DNA of 34,623 bases from Desulfobacterales bacterium HSG2 (GCA_030378035.1 JAUCGI010000010.1:1-34623), one strand, 5' to 3'. Positions 9,561 to 19,153 are shown, numbered from the stretch's first letter. Translations and numbers: made by a program. Notes: generated from the letters alone by a model not told the origin.

Positions 9561-10686
9561 TCATAAGAGAGAAACATCTCAGGGAAATATACTGATTGTT
9601 GACGACAAACTGGAAAATCTGCGTCTTTTGCACAGGATGCTGGCCGATACCGGGTATAAAGTCCGCCCGGCGTCAAATGGCCGCATGGGTCTTCTGACCG
9701 CACAGAGAGAACTTCCCGATCTGGTTCTCCTCGATATCAGAATGCCCGATCTGGACGGATACGAAGTCTGCAAAGCGTTAAAGGCGGATGAAAATACTCG
9801 GGATATTCCCGTGATCTTTATCAGCGCGCTTCACGAAACGGAAGATAAGGTGAAAGCCTTTTCTCTCGGAGGAGTTGACTTCATCACCAAACCGTTACAG
9901 GAAGAAGAGGTGCTGGCCCGGGTCCGGACGCATATGGGCATTCGGGACATGCAAAGGGATATAAAGGAAAAGAATGCCATGCTCCGCGAACGGACCGAGG
10001 AGCTGGAGCGAAGCAACAGGGACCTGGAGCAGTTTGCCCATGTGGTCTCCCATGATCTTCAGGAGCCGTTACGGATGGTGTCAAGCTATGTGCAACTGTT
10101 GGAGCGGCGATACAAGGGAAAGCTGGATGCCGATGCGGACGACTTCATCGCGTTTGCCGTTGACGGCGCTACCAGGATGCGTACACTGCTTAAAGAGATA
10201 CTGGCATTCTCCCGGGTGGGAACCCGGGGAAAGCTCTTCGGGCCTGTGGAAACAGAGGATATTCTTGAGCAGACACTGGCCAATCTGAGTGTGAGCATCA
10301 GAGAGAGCGGGGCCGAGGTAACTCATGACGCGCTTCCGTCTGTCATTGCCGACGCTTCCCAACTGACCCGGGTGTTCCAGAATCTCATCTCCAATGCCAT
10401 AAAATTCAGGGGGGAAGAGCCGCCCCGTATTCACATCACAGCAGAGAAGAAGGAGGGGGAGCGGATATTTTCTTTCAAAGACAACGGCATCGGCATCGCG
10501 CCGGAACATTCTGACCGGATATTTGTGATTTTCCAGCGTCTGCACACCAGGGACAAATATCCGGGGACCGGCATGGGGCTGGCAATCTGCAAGAGAATCG
10601 TCGAGCGTCACGGCGGTCGCTTATGGGTGGAATCCCGGGAAGGCGCCGGCTCTCTGTTTTGTTTCACCATACCGGTTAAGGGTTAA
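9553..10686 (+). CDS. REC-HisKA-HATPase kinase
   Basis: 377 aa from the ATG at 9553, which overlaps the upstream stop and has AAGGAG about 8 nt before it. The open frame extends further upstream, but those codons lie over the end of the upstream gene. Receiver at 10-130: [26 protein letters not shown] (Asp61), FISAL and FITKP. A coiled linker (RERTEELERSN) joins it to HisKA ([10 protein letters not shown], His167) and HATPase ([27 protein letters not shown]). It is soluble, with an N-terminal receiver as sensory input, and probably receives phosphate from the coupled hybrid kinase. The protein ends VKG where paralogs read IKEEN, and the TAA is already part of a TTAAGGG repeat. Confidence 0.94.
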   Translation: MCDHKRETSQGNILIVDDKLENLRLLHRMLADTGYKVRPASNGRMGLLTAQRELPDLVLLDIRMPDLDGYEVCKALKADENTRDIPVIFISALHETEDKVKAFSLGGVDFITKPLQEEEVLARVRTHMGIRDMQRDIKEKNAMLRERTEELERSNRDLEQFAHVVSHDLQEPLRMVSSYVQLLERRYKGKLDADADDFIAFAVDGATRMRTLLKEILAFSRVGTRGKLFGPVETEDILEQTLANLSVSIRESGAEVTHDALPSVIADASQLTRVFQNLISNAIKFRGEEPPRIHITAEKKEGERIFSFKDNGIGIAPEHSDRIFVIFQRLHTRDKYPGTGMGLAICKRIVERHGGRLWVESREGAGSLFCFTIPVKG

Positions 10687-10740
10687 GGACTTAAGGGTTA
10701 AGGGTTAAGAGTTAAGAGTTAAGAGTTAAGAGGTTAGGGC
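10681..10740. repeat. TTAAGGG heptamer array
   Basis: Heptamers TTAAGGG and variants (TTAAGAG) begin within the stop region of the 9553 gene and end in GGTTAGGGCCATTATGAA. That is the start of the core seen at 13003. It then joins directly to the receiver fragment that follows, so the right half of the element is missing here. Confidence 0.85.
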
Positions 10741-10752
10741 CATTATGAAGCC

Positions 10753-10843
10753 TTGCCAGGCTCACGGGCGATCCTGCCTGATATCAGAATGCCCGGCATG
10801 GACGGATACGAAGATGCACTGAAAAATGAGGAGATGCAAGCTG
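10753..10843 (+). pseudogene. Remnant of a REC-kinase gene
   Basis: The frame from 10753 reads LPDIRMPGMDGYE and then ALKNEE. The first part is the phospho-acceptor region of a receiver like that at 20008 (DIRMPGMDGYE). The second matches that gene's receiver-kinase linker (AALKNEETA), with everything between lost. The sequence ATCCTGCCTGATATCAG also lacks 16 nt compared with the 15872 gene (ATCCTGCCGGATCTG...CTTGATATC), a deletion between two copies of ATCCTGC. The open frame runs on to 11001 but overlaps the next gene, so only this part is called. Confidence 0.7.
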
Positions 10844-12979
10844 ATGAACGAAAAGTTGAACATAATCACGAACAAAGGAAAGGAAAGAACGGTTTTGCTG
10901 AGTGTAATCATAATAATTTTTCTGATGATCCATGCAACTTGCGGGCCATTGTATGCTCAGGTGTATGCTCAGGTGTATGCTCAGGACGAGGGCAAATATA
11001 AATCCCGGAATTTTGTATGCGCTTCATCAAACAATTTTCCCCCCATGAATCTGCTTGACAAAGACGGGAACCTCACCGGGTTCGGTTACGATCTTTCAAA
11101 CGCTGTGATAAAGGCAATTGGCGGCAAAGTGACCCATATTCACTCTTCTCACTGGACTGAGGTATTGGAATGGGTCGCCCGGGGCAAAGCGGATTTTATC
11201 CATGATGCCGGATACACAGAAGAAAGAGATAAGTTTCTTGACTACACAGATCCGATTATCGAGATGCCCGAGGCGATCTTTGTCCGAGCAGAACAGTATG
11301 ATATTACAGGCTTTGAATCTTTGAAAGGCAAGACCGTGGCCTGTGTCAACAAGCATATTACGCATCTTTATTTGCAGCAGTTTCCGGAAATCCGCTGTCA
11401 TGTTGTAAAGACGCCTGTGGAGGGGCTTTACGAACTGGTCTCGGGCAGGGCAGACGCGTTTATATATCCGAAACAGATTATTCTTTATTTTATCCAGAAG
11501 CTGAGGATGGGAGACAAGACAAAGATAATCGGCGAACCATTAAGGAGACTGACCTATTCAATGGTTGTCAGACAAGGGAACAAAGAGGCTCTGGATTTAC
11601 TGAATCAGGGAATTGCCAAAGTACGGAAGAGCGGTGAATACAGCCGTATTTATGACAAATGGTGGGGCAGAAAAATTCTTGCAGGCTATTCAGAGCGTGA
11701 ACTTCAGGTCATTACACTGGTGACGGTCCTTATATCCGTGGGAATTGCACTCCTGGCCACACTTCTTATTTTCAACCGCAGGCTTTCCCGCCGGGTCGCG
11801 GAACGCACTGCCGAACTGGAAGCGGCAAACCGGAAGATTAAGAAAACATTGGAAAATATGGAGAGTGTTGTTGAAGAAAAAACTTCCGAATTAATAAAGG
11901 CAAATGAAACTCTGAGAATGGTTCTGGATAATACGCACGAGCTGATCTTCTCTGTTGATCCGAACTACCGGCTAATCACCTGCAACGCGGCATTTAATGA
12001 CTCGGTTCGCAGGTCAGGCAGGCCTGAGATAGCGATTGGTCATACAGTCCTGTCAGAAGATTACCCGGAAGAGTTTCTGAACTTCTGGAAAGAGTGCTAT
12101 GACCGCGCATTGGCCGGCGAGCGGTTCAAGATGGAGACTTCACTGCTCTGGACGGATGGTGAGCATTATTTTGAGAATGACTTGAACCCGATTCGGGGGG
12201 CTGATGGAAAGATTACGGGGGTGGCCGTATTCACCCGCGATATTACCCTGCGCAAACATGCGCAAGATGCCCTGCGCGAGCGAACCCGGGAACTGGAGCG
12301 CAGCAACAGGGACTTGGAACAGTTTGCTTATGTGGCATCCCATGATCTCCAAGAGCCGTTAAGGACGGTTGCCAGCTATGTCCAACTGTTGGCCCGGCGT
12401 TACAAGGGGAGGCTGGACACGGATGCGGACGACTTTATCGAGTTTGCTGTTGACGGGGCTGTGAGAATGAAGATGCTGATTGATGACCTGCTCGCATTCT
12501 CGCGGGTGGGAGCAGGAGAAAGAACCTTCGGGATCGTGGATACAGAGGCTGTTCTTACGGAAGCAATGACAAATCTGAGAGCTTCCGTTCGGGAAAGCGG
12601 GGCTGTGGTGACTCACGACCCCCTTCCGGCAGTCGTTGCCGAGAGTTCCCAGATGATCCTGCTGTTTCAGGACATCATCGCGAATGGCCTGAAATTCTGC
12701 AAAGAAAAACCGCCTCGTATCCATATATCAGCGGAGAAGAAGGAGGGGGAGTGGATTTTCTCTTTTCAGGACAACGGCATCGGCATCGCTCCGGAATATT
12801 ATGACCGGATATTTGTGATTTTCCAGCGTCTGCACACCAGGGACAAGTATCCGGGGACAGGCATCGGACTGGCAATCTGCAAGAAAATCGTCGAGCGTCA
12901 CGGCGGGCGGATCTGGGTGGAATCCAGGGAAGGCGCAGGCTCTCTGTTTTGTTTCGCCATACCGATTAAGGAGGGTTAA
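10844..12979 (+). CDS. Sensor histidine kinase, SBP_bac_3-TM-PAS-HisKA-HATPase
   Basis: 711 aa from ATG 10844, preferred because GAGGAG (10828-10833) lies 10 nt upstream; ATG 10826 would overlap that site. The N-terminus is a signal peptide (about 1-40) with three YAQ repeats from a triplicated 12-nt unit near the cleavage site. The solute-binding domain spans about 45-275 (FPPMNLLDKDGNLTGFGYDL, GKADFIHDAGYTEERDKF), the membrane helix about 285-310, then a coiled coil and PAS (355-475). HisKA has [10 protein letters not shown] (His500). The HATPase N box is FQDIIANGLKF, with Asp where most paralogs have Asn; DNGIGIAP and GTGIGLAI are intact. The first codons resemble a PAS segment of the 23825 kinase. 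It ends into a TTAAGG repeat. No partner regulator follows. Confidence 0.93.
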   Translation: MNEKLNIITNKGKERTVLLSVIIIIFLMIHATCGPLYAQVYAQVYAQDEGKYKSRNFVCASSNNFPPMNLLDKDGNLTGFGYDLSNAVIKAIGGKVTHIHSSHWTEVLEWVARGKADFIHDAGYTEERDKFLDYTDPIIEMPEAIFVRAEQYDITGFESLKGKTVACVNKHITHLYLQQFPEIRCHVVKTPVEGLYELVSGRADAFIYPKQIILYFIQKLRMGDKTKIIGEPLRRLTYSMVVRQGNKEALDLLNQGIAKVRKSGEYSRIYDKWWGRKILAGYSERELQVITLVTVLISVGIALLATLLIFNRRLSRRVAERTAELEAANRKIKKTLENMESVVEEKTSELIKANETLRMVLDNTHELIFSVDPNYRLITCNAAFNDSVRRSGRPEIAIGHTVLSEDYPEEFLNFWKECYDRALAGERFKMETSLLWTDGEHYFENDLNPIRGADGKITGVAVFTRDITLRKHAQDALRERTRELERSNRDLEQFAYVASHDLQEPLRTVASYVQLLARRYKGRLDTDADDFIEFAVDGAVRMKMLIDDLLAFSRVGAGERTFGIVDTEAVLTEAMTNLRASVRESGAVVTHDPLPAVVAESSQMILLFQDIIANGLKFCKEKPPRIHISAEKKEGEWIFSFQDNGIGIAPEYYDRIFVIFQRLHTRDKYPGTGIGLAICKKIVERHGGRIWVESREGAGSLFCFAIPIKEG

Positions 12980-13290
12980 GGGTTAAGGGTTAAGAGGTTA
13001 GGGCCATTATGAATGAAATGACACTTTTTCTCCCTAAGACCTGATCCTTAATCCTTAATCCTTAACCCTTAACTCCCTTAACCCTTAAGAGCAAAAGGCG
13101 TTATAATCAGAACTTCTTGTATGGTTGCCCTAAATTAATTGACAATCCAAAAAACAGGAATTAATATAAGGGCTAAGGTCAGGTATTAGGGAAAAAATGT
13201 GTCATTTCATTCATAATGACCCTAGCCCCTAACCTCTTAACCCTTAACCATTAACACCCTTAACCCTTAACCCCCTTAACCCTTAACCCT
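12965..13290. repeat. TTAAGGG-family inverted repeat enclosing a unique segment
   Basis: Left: TTAAGGG units from the stop of the 10844 gene, core CATTATGAATGAAATGACAC (13007-13026), then CCTTAA units to about 13090. Right: the inverted core (about 13198-13219) followed by TTAACCC units to about 13290. The left part (about 12975-13050) matches the reverse complement of the right part (about 13170-13260) with small indels. Between them lies unique sequence of about 80-120 bp with a strong promoter match. There is no gene in this gap. Confidence 0.88.
13139..13167 (+). promoter_or_regulatory. Sigma70-type promoter
   Basis: TTGACA (13139-13144), a 17-nt spacer and TAATAT (13162-13167). This is the best promoter match seen in the window. 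It points to the 13306 heme-sensor kinase and would give a leader of about 130 nt containing the right half of the inverted repeat. Confidence 0.55.
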
Positions 13291-13305
13291 TCAAGGAGAT
13301 GTCTT

Positions 13306-15879
13306 ATGAAGAAGCGAATAGAAAAAACTAAGGCAAGTCTCAGCACATACCTTGCTGTTACTATTGGTATAACCTTCACTGTGGTTGCTGTGATTGTTGT
13401 CATGCTTGTCAATCACACCATGCGGCAGCAGGCGGTCCATGAGGCACAAGAAAAGGCGAGACTCATTCTGGACCGGAATCTGGCAACGCACACTTATTTC
13501 TCTCAGAATCTCAAGCCGGTTCTGTTTGATCTGACCGATCCTTACCGGCCTGAGGAATATTTCGAACCGGCCTGGATGTCGTCCACTTATGCTGTCAGAG
13601 AGATTGACAAATATTTCAGATCGCTGGAACCTGCTGATTATTATTACAAGGAATGCGCTGTCAACGCCCGCAGTCCCGAAAATGAGGCGGATGAATATGA
13701 GAGGGCGTTCCTTGAGGAACTCAATGAAAATCCGCAGCTCGTCAGACATTTGGCCGAACGCGTGTGGGACGGCCGACATTACCTGGTTGTGCTGCGCCGC
13801 GGCGAGGTGATGGAGAAATCCTGCCTGCGCTGCCACGACACACCGGAGAGAGCGCCTGCCGGTCTTGTGGACAGGTACGGCCCAACGCGGAGTTTCGGAC
13901 GACGGGAGGGGGATGTGCTTTCAGCCATTTCCATGAGGATTCCTCTGGACATACCGTATGCCCGGGCTGACCGGTTCAGTTGGCAACTGTCCCTGGTTCT
14001 GCTGGCAATTCTGCTGATCCTTTTCGCATGTCAGCATCTTATACACAGACGGATGGTGCTTGCCCCCCTGAACAGAATCCGCGGCACGGCGAACAGGATC
14101 GCACAGCGCGAGGAACATCTCGGTGAGGAGGTCGCACCCTCTCCGGGCAGGGAACTGTATGAGCTGACGAATGCTTTCAACAGCATGTCCAAAAAACTGC
14201 GTCACAACATGGACCACCTGGAAGAGATCGTGCATGACCGGACCCGTGAACTGGCAAAATCGAATCAGCAGCTTGCCGTTGCCAAAGAGAGGGCGGAAGT
14301 TGCCAATCATGCCAAAAGCGAGTTTCTGGCAAACATGAGCCACGAACTCCGCACCCCGCTGAACGCGATTCTCGGATTCACCCGGGTGATGGATCGCAGC
14401 CGGGCAATCCCGTCCGGAGAAAAAGAGAATCTGGCAATCATCCGCCGCAGCGGGGAAAATCTGCTGCACCTCATCAACGACGTGCTGGACATGTCGAAGA
14501 TCGAGGCCGGACGCACCGTTCTCAGTGAGAAAGACTTCGACCTGTATCGCGTTCTGGATGATGTGGAAAGTATGTTTTGCCTGAAGGCCGAAGAAAAGGG
14601 GCTGCAACTAATTTTTGACTGCGATGCCGGCGTCCCGCAGCATATACGGACAGATGAAAGCAAACTGCGGCAGGTGCTCGTGAATCTGCTCGGCAACGCT
14701 ATCAAGTTCACGAAAGAAGGGGGGGTCAGTTGTCGGTTGTCGGTTGACAGTTGCCGGTTGACGGTTGACAGTTGTCGGTTGACAGTTGACAGTTGTCGGT
14801 TGACAGTTGACGGTGGTCGGTCGTCGCTTGCAAGTGACAACAGACAACGGACGACGGACGACGAACAACCGTCAACCGGAAACCGTCAACCGGAAACCGT
14901 CAACCGTCAACCGTCAACCGTCAACCGTCAACTGACAATCCACTTCGAGGTGGAGGACACCGGCGAGGGCATCGCATCTGATGAGCTGGACAGCCTTTTC
15001 GATGCTTTCGTGCAGACCGAAACCGGTCAGAAATCCCAGGAGGGGACGGGCCTGGGACTGGCCATCAGCCGGAAATTCGTTCAGATGATGGGCGGTGATA
15101 TCACCGTTGAGAGCGAGGTCGGCAGGGGAACTGTTTTCAGGTTCGGGATTCGGGCTGACGCGGCAGAAGGTGCGGGGACCGGAACCGCGGCACCGGAGAG
15201 ACGCGTCATCGCTTTGGAACCCGGTCAGCCCCGTTACCGGATTCTGGTCGCTGACGACAGAGAGAGCAACCGGCTGCTGCTGATGAGATTGCTGGCACCG
15301 CTGGGCTTTGAGCTCCGGGAAGCCGAAAACGGCAAGGAGGCGGTGGAAATCTGGGAGGAATGGCAACCCCATCTGATCTGCATGGACATGCGGATGCCGG
15401 TCATGGACGGTTATGAGGCGACAAAAAGGATCAAGGCCTCGACAAAAGGCCAGGCCACGGCCGTCATAGCGGTGACGGCAAGCGTATTTGAAGCGGAACG
15501 GGCTGTCGTGCTGTCCGCGGGCTGCAATGATTTTGTGCGCAAGCCGTTCAGGGACTCGGAGATTTTCGACATGATGCGGAAACATCTGGGGGTGCGGTAT
15601 GTTTATGATGAGCCTGCCCGGGAACCGGGAACAGAGGAACAGGACCGGATTCCGCTCACTGCGGATGCGCTGACCGCCCTGCCTGCGGAACTGCGGGCAG
15701 AACTGGAGCAGGCCATACGGAGTCTTGATCCGACCCGGGTCTCCGACCTTACCGAGCGCATCCGCGGACAGAATGCCGCGCTTGCCGATGCGCTGGACAT
15801 AAGCATGGATAATTTCGAATACGAAAGGATTCTGGCGTTGCTTCAGGAATCCCGGAAACTGGAGGAAGAAAATGAATAA
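13306..15879 (+). CDS. Hybrid kinase with periplasmic c-type heme sensor (Tll0287-like)-HAMP-HisKA-HATPase-REC
   Basis: 857 aa. Membrane helix 1 (16-37), a periplasmic domain (38-222) and helix 2 (223-245). Near its end the periplasmic domain carries [10 protein letters not shown] (Cys173, Cys176, His177), a CxxCH heme c site. Length, position and the following AISMRIPL fit the Tll0287-like (DUF3365) heme domains of redox sensors. HAMP (245-300), HisKA ([12 protein letters not shown], His346), HATPase ([20 protein letters not shown]) and receiver (LICMDMRMP, Asp694) follow, then the same helical tail as the 6951 protein. Residues about 473-542 come from a heptamer array. From HisKA onward it is a close paralog of the 6951 gene. 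AAGGAG lies 9 nt before ATG. The stop overlaps the next start. It probably senses periplasmic redox or a gas ligand, which is an inference. Confidence 0.95.
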   Translation: MKKRIEKTKASLSTYLAVTIGITFTVVAVIVVMLVNHTMRQQAVHEAQEKARLILDRNLATHTYFSQNLKPVLFDLTDPYRPEEYFEPAWMSSTYAVREIDKYFRSLEPADYYYKECAVNARSPENEADEYERAFLEELNENPQLVRHLAERVWDGRHYLVVLRRGEVMEKSCLRCHDTPERAPAGLVDRYGPTRSFGRREGDVLSAISMRIPLDIPYARADRFSWQLSLVLLAILLILFACQHLIHRRMVLAPLNRIRGTANRIAQREEHLGEEVAPSPGRELYELTNAFNSMSKKLRHNMDHLEEIVHDRTRELAKSNQQLAVAKERAEVANHAKSEFLANMSHELRTPLNAILGFTRVMDRSRAIPSGEKENLAIIRRSGENLLHLINDVLDMSKIEAGRTVLSEKDFDLYRVLDDVESMFCLKAEEKGLQLIFDCDAGVPQHIRTDESKLRQVLVNLLGNAIKFTKEGGVSCRLSVDSCRLTVDSCRLTVDSCRLTVDGGRSSLASDNRQRTTDDEQPSTGNRQPETVNRQPSTVNRQLTIHFEVEDTGEGIASDELDSLFDAFVQTETGQKSQEGTGLGLAISRKFVQMMGGDITVESEVGRGTVFRFGIRADAAEGAGTGTAAPERRVIALEPGQPRYRILVADDRESNRLLLMRLLAPLGFELREAENGKEAVEIWEEWQPHLICMDMRMPVMDGYEATKRIKASTKGQATAVIAVTASVFEAERAVVLSAGCNDFVRKPFRDSEIFDMMRKHLGVRYVYDEPAREPGTEEQDRIPLTADALTALPAELRAELEQAIRSLDPTRVSDLTERIRGQNAALADALDISMDNFEYERILALLQESRKLEEENE
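14726..14933. repeat. Translated palindromic heptamer array inside the HATPase domain (second copy)
   Basis: Same design and position as 8405-8611: GGTTGAC/AGTTGAC heptamers, a centre reading GTCGCTTGCAAGTGAC (14823-14838, one mismatch from a perfect palindrome), then CCGTCAA/CCGGAAA heptamers. Copy number and order differ from the first array. The frame remains open and reads SCRLTVD and then STVNRQP-type repeats. Confidence 0.93.
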
Positions 15880-17371
15880 TGCTCATCGTGTAAATATTCT
15901 AATTGCTGATGACACACCCGAAAACCTGCGGCTTTTGTCCGGGTTGCTGACAGATCAGGGCTATGAAGTCCGGCCCGCGCCGAACGGCAGGCTGGCATTG
16001 TCAGGCGCGCGGACAATCCTGCCGGATCTGATCCTGCTTGATATCAGAATGCCCGATCTGGACGGATACGAAGTCTGCAAAGCGTTAAAGGCCGATGAAA
16101 GGACGCGGGATATTCCCGTGATCTTTATCAGCGTTCTTAATGAAGCGGAAGATAAGGTAAAAGCCTTTTCTGTCGGAGGAGTTGACTTCATCACCAAACC
16201 GTTCCAGGAAGAAGAGGTGCTGGCCCGGGTTCGGACGCATCTGAGAATTCGGGAACTGCAAAGGGATATGGAACAGGAGATAAAAGAACGCAGAGAGTCT
16301 GAAGAATCGCTGCGGACTGAAAGGGAAAGGTTTTTCTCGACCCTGGAGAAAATACCGGCATTTGTCTATCTCCAGGCCCCGGATCACACCATCCGATATG
16401 CGAACATGAAATTTCGGAACCTGTTCGGTGATCCCGAGGGCAGACTCTGTTATGAGGTGATCCGGGGAAGGGACAAACCCTGCGAAGTATGTCCCACGTT
16501 CGAGGTTTTCAAGACAGAGGAAACGCAAATATGGGAATGGAAGCGTGACAATGACGAGACATACATGATCCATGACAGTCACCTTGCCGACACCGACGGA
16601 TCACCTCTTGTTCTGAAAATGGGAGTCGATATCACCGTGTCCAGGCAGACCGGGGAAATGCTGCGCGAACGGACCGAGGATCTGGAGCGAAGCAACAGGG
16701 ACTTGGAGCAGTTTGCCCATGTGGTCTCCCATGATCTTCAGGAGCCGTTACGGATGGTGTCAAGCTATGTGCAACTGTTGGAGCGGCGATACAAGGGAAA
16801 GCTGGATGCCGATGCGGACGACTTCATCGCGTTTGCCGTTGACGGCGCTGTCAGGATGCATGCGCTGATCACTGACCTGCTGGCATTCTCCCGGGTGGGA
16901 ACCCGGGGAAAGCCCTTTGAACCGCTGGAAGCAGAGCATATTCTTGAGCAGGTACTGGCCAATCTGAGTGTGAGCATCAGAGAGAGCGGGGCCGAGGTAA
17001 CGCATGACGCGCTTCCGTCTGTCATTGCCGATGCTTCCCAACTGGCCCGGGTGTTCCAGAACCTCATCTCCAATGCCATAAAATTCAGGGGGGAAGAGCC
17101 GCCCCGCATTCATGTAACAGCGGAGAAAAAGGGGAGGGAGTGGATATTTTCCCTCAGAGACAAAGGCATCGGCATCGCTCCGAAATATTCTGACCGGATA
17201 TTTGTGATTTTTCAGCGTCTGCACACCAGGGACGAATATCCGGGGACCGGCATGGGGCTGGCAATCTGCAAAAGAATCGTGGAGCGTCATCGCGGGCGGA
17301 TATGGGTGGAATCCCGGGAAGGTGCCGGCTCAACATTTCATTTTACTATTGCAATTCCGGAGAGAATCTGA
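15872..17371 (+). CDS. REC-PAS-HisKA-HATPase kinase
   Basis: 499 aa. The ATG overlaps the upstream stop by 8 nt. Receiver (8-125): [26 protein letters not shown] (Asp57), FITKP. A coiled segment leads to PAS (145-265) with a Cys pair, CEVCP (Cys204, Cys207), a motif seen in a subset of PAS domains and possibly redox- or metal-related. HisKA has [10 protein letters not shown] (His287). The HATPase has [11 protein letters not shown] and GTGMGLAI; its G1 box reads DKGIGIAP instead of DNGIGIAP, which keeps the key Asp. It is soluble and coupled to the heme-sensor hybrid kinase, as 9553 is coupled to 6951. The two pairs appear to be duplicates, with a PAS gained here or lost there. Confidence 0.95.
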   Translation: MNNAHRVNILIADDTPENLRLLSGLLTDQGYEVRPAPNGRLALSGARTILPDLILLDIRMPDLDGYEVCKALKADERTRDIPVIFISVLNEAEDKVKAFSVGGVDFITKPFQEEEVLARVRTHLRIRELQRDMEQEIKERRESEESLRTERERFFSTLEKIPAFVYLQAPDHTIRYANMKFRNLFGDPEGRLCYEVIRGRDKPCEVCPTFEVFKTEETQIWEWKRDNDETYMIHDSHLADTDGSPLVLKMGVDITVSRQTGEMLRERTEDLERSNRDLEQFAHVVSHDLQEPLRMVSSYVQLLERRYKGKLDADADDFIAFAVDGAVRMHALITDLLAFSRVGTRGKPFEPLEAEHILEQVLANLSVSIRESGAEVTHDALPSVIADASQLARVFQNLISNAIKFRGEEPPRIHVTAEKKGREWIFSLRDKGIGIAPKYSDRIFVIFQRLHTRDEYPGTGMGLAICKRIVERHRGRIWVESREGAGSTFHFTIAIPERI

Positions 17372-17481
17372 TATAAGCAGATAGTCATAGGTTTTCCGGG
17401 ATTTTATATCCCACACAGAGGCACAAAGGTGAGCACGGAAAAAAGTATTTGAAGGCCGCCTGAAGGCGGGGAACGACAGCA

Positions 17482-17546
17482 GTGGATTCCGGGTCAGAAT
17501 TGAAAAAATGTCCCATTTTTTCAATTCTGCCCGGAATGACAGGTGG
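17482..17546. repeat. TTCCGGG hairpin element, single copy
   Basis: This lies in the 234-bp gap after the 15872 gene. A near-perfect palindrome (17487-17536) has the arms TTCCGGGTCAGAATTGAAAA and its reverse complement around TCC, flanked by GTGGA on the left and TGACAGG on the right. The same element occurs four times at 34325-34623 with one compensated stem difference. It could form a terminator-like hairpin. The rest of the gap has a GCCGCCTGAAGGCGG hairpin (about 17454-17468) and nothing else recognised. Confidence 0.85.
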
Positions 17547-17605
17547 AGGACATATCCTAAAAACTCCGGAGACTTCCGGGAAACTGCCGAAAGGAGATAA
17601 CTTAT

Positions 17606-19153
17606 ATGAACAAAAAAGAATCTGTTAAAGTTCTGATGATTGAAGACAGCCCCGGAGATGCAAGGCTGATACGGGAACTGCTTGCCGAGCCAAACGAGAC
17701 ATTCTCTGACACAGAAGTCTGTGAAACACTCTCGGACGGTCTTCAGGCGTTGTCATTGAAAAATTTTGATGTGGTTTTGCTGGACCTGTTTCTTCCTGAC
17801 AGCCTGGGAATTGAATCTCTGCTCAAAGCGCGTGATGTTGCTCCGTCTGTGGCCATCATCGTTCTGACGGGACTTGATGATGAGGAACTTGCACTGAAAG
17901 CGGTGCGGGAAGGTGCGCAGGATTATCTGGTTAAAGGCCAGATCACCGCGGAAGTGCTGTCAAGAGCCTTACGCTATGCCATTGAACGAAAGCGGGCGGA
18001 CAGGAAAAATGCTGATCTGGAAGCCCGGCTCTGGCAGACGCAGAAGACAGAGGCAATCAGCGCGCTTGCAGGTGGTATTGCCCACCAGTTCAACAATGCA
18101 TTATATGTGATCACAGGCAATATTGACTTGCTGGAATTTGCTTTTCCCAGGGATGAGAGAGTGGCCAGTTACAGCAAAGCGATGAAAGATTCCGCTCGGC
18201 GGATGACTCAACTGACCGCTCAACTGCTGGCCTATGCCGAAGGCGGCAAATATCAGGTTGAAATAGTGTCGGTGGGTGATTTCGTTGAAAAAACATCATC
18301 TTTGCTCAAACATACCATGGGTTCCGGTATCTCTGTGGATATAAATCTGCCTCGTGATATTCTTTGCGTAAAGGCTGATCTGACTCAGATTCAGATGGCG
18401 CTGTCCGCTGTTCTGATCAATGCGTCTGAGGCCATGGAGGGTAAGGGATGTATTCGGGTTACCTGTGAAAAGGAAATAATAACAGGTGAAACCTCTGAGA
18501 TTTCCCCCGAACCAAAGCCTGAAAATTATGCCTGTCTGACGATAACCGATGATGGGAAGGGCATGGATGAAGGGATAAGAAAGCGGGTATTCGAACCTTT
18601 TTTCACGACAAAGTTTGAGGGCCGCGGTCTCGGGATGGCAGCGGCTTACGGTATTGTCAGGAGCCATGACGGCCGGATCTCGGTTGATTCCGAACCGGGC
18701 AGGGGAACCACTGTCAAAATCTGCCTGCCCGCGGTTGAAGCCCCTGCCAAAGAGGATGAAAGATCAAAAGCCGAACCGATCAGAAGGCGGGGAACCGTAC
18801 TGGTTATTGATGATGAAGAGGCGGTTATGGGGGTAACCCGGGCAATATTGGAAAGGCTGGGTTACAATGTCTTGGAGGCCGCGACAGGGCGGGAGGCCAT
18901 TGAGATTGCCAAAACCTTTGATGGTGACATTGATCTTGCCATGCTTGATATTCTTTTGACCGATATGTACGGCAATGTCGTCTATCCGCTTCTCATGGAA
19001 GTCCGTCCCAATCTGAAGGTGCTTATTTTCAGTGGTTATTCCATAGACGGACCGGCTCAGGAAATTCTGGATGCAGGAGCTGAGGATTTTATTCAAAAAC
19101 CCTTTAGTATCGCTGAATTATCAGAGAAACTGGATAAAATATTCCGATTATAA
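17606..19153 (+). CDS. REC-HisKA-HATPase-REC hybrid kinase
   Basis: 515 aa. N-terminal receiver (MIEDSPGDARLI, VVLLDLFLPDS, Asp60, VLTGLDDEE, LVKGQ). HisKA has GGIAHQFNNAL (His160), a CckA/NtrB-like box in which the usual acidic residue after His is Gln. The HATPase N box is degenerate (ALSAVLINASEAM, with Ser for the first Asn), while DDGKGMD and GRGLGMAAAYG are present. C-terminal receiver: VIDDEEAVMG, LAMLDILLTD (Asp448), IFSGYS, IQKPF. Soluble, no sensor other than the receiver. AAAGGAG lies 11 nt before ATG. Same architecture as 26744 but not a recent duplicate. Residues near the phospho-site (ILLTDMYG) depart from the usual MPxMDG. The stop codon falls in a GATTATAACGG repeat edge. Confidence 0.94.
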   Translation: MNKKESVKVLMIEDSPGDARLIRELLAEPNETFSDTEVCETLSDGLQALSLKNFDVVLLDLFLPDSLGIESLLKARDVAPSVAIIVLTGLDDEELALKAVREGAQDYLVKGQITAEVLSRALRYAIERKRADRKNADLEARLWQTQKTEAISALAGGIAHQFNNALYVITGNIDLLEFAFPRDERVASYSKAMKDSARRMTQLTAQLLAYAEGGKYQVEIVSVGDFVEKTSSLLKHTMGSGISVDINLPRDILCVKADLTQIQMALSAVLINASEAMEGKGCIRVTCEKEIITGETSEISPEPKPENYACLTITDDGKGMDEGIRKRVFEPFFTTKFEGRGLGMAAAYGIVRSHDGRISVDSEPGRGTTVKICLPAVEAPAKEDERSKAEPIRRRGTVLVIDDEEAVMGVTRAILERLGYNVLEAATGREAIEIAKTFDGDIDLAMLDILLTDMYGNVVYPLLMEVRPNLKVLIFSGYSIDGPAQEILDAGAEDFIQKPFSIAELSEKLDKIFRL

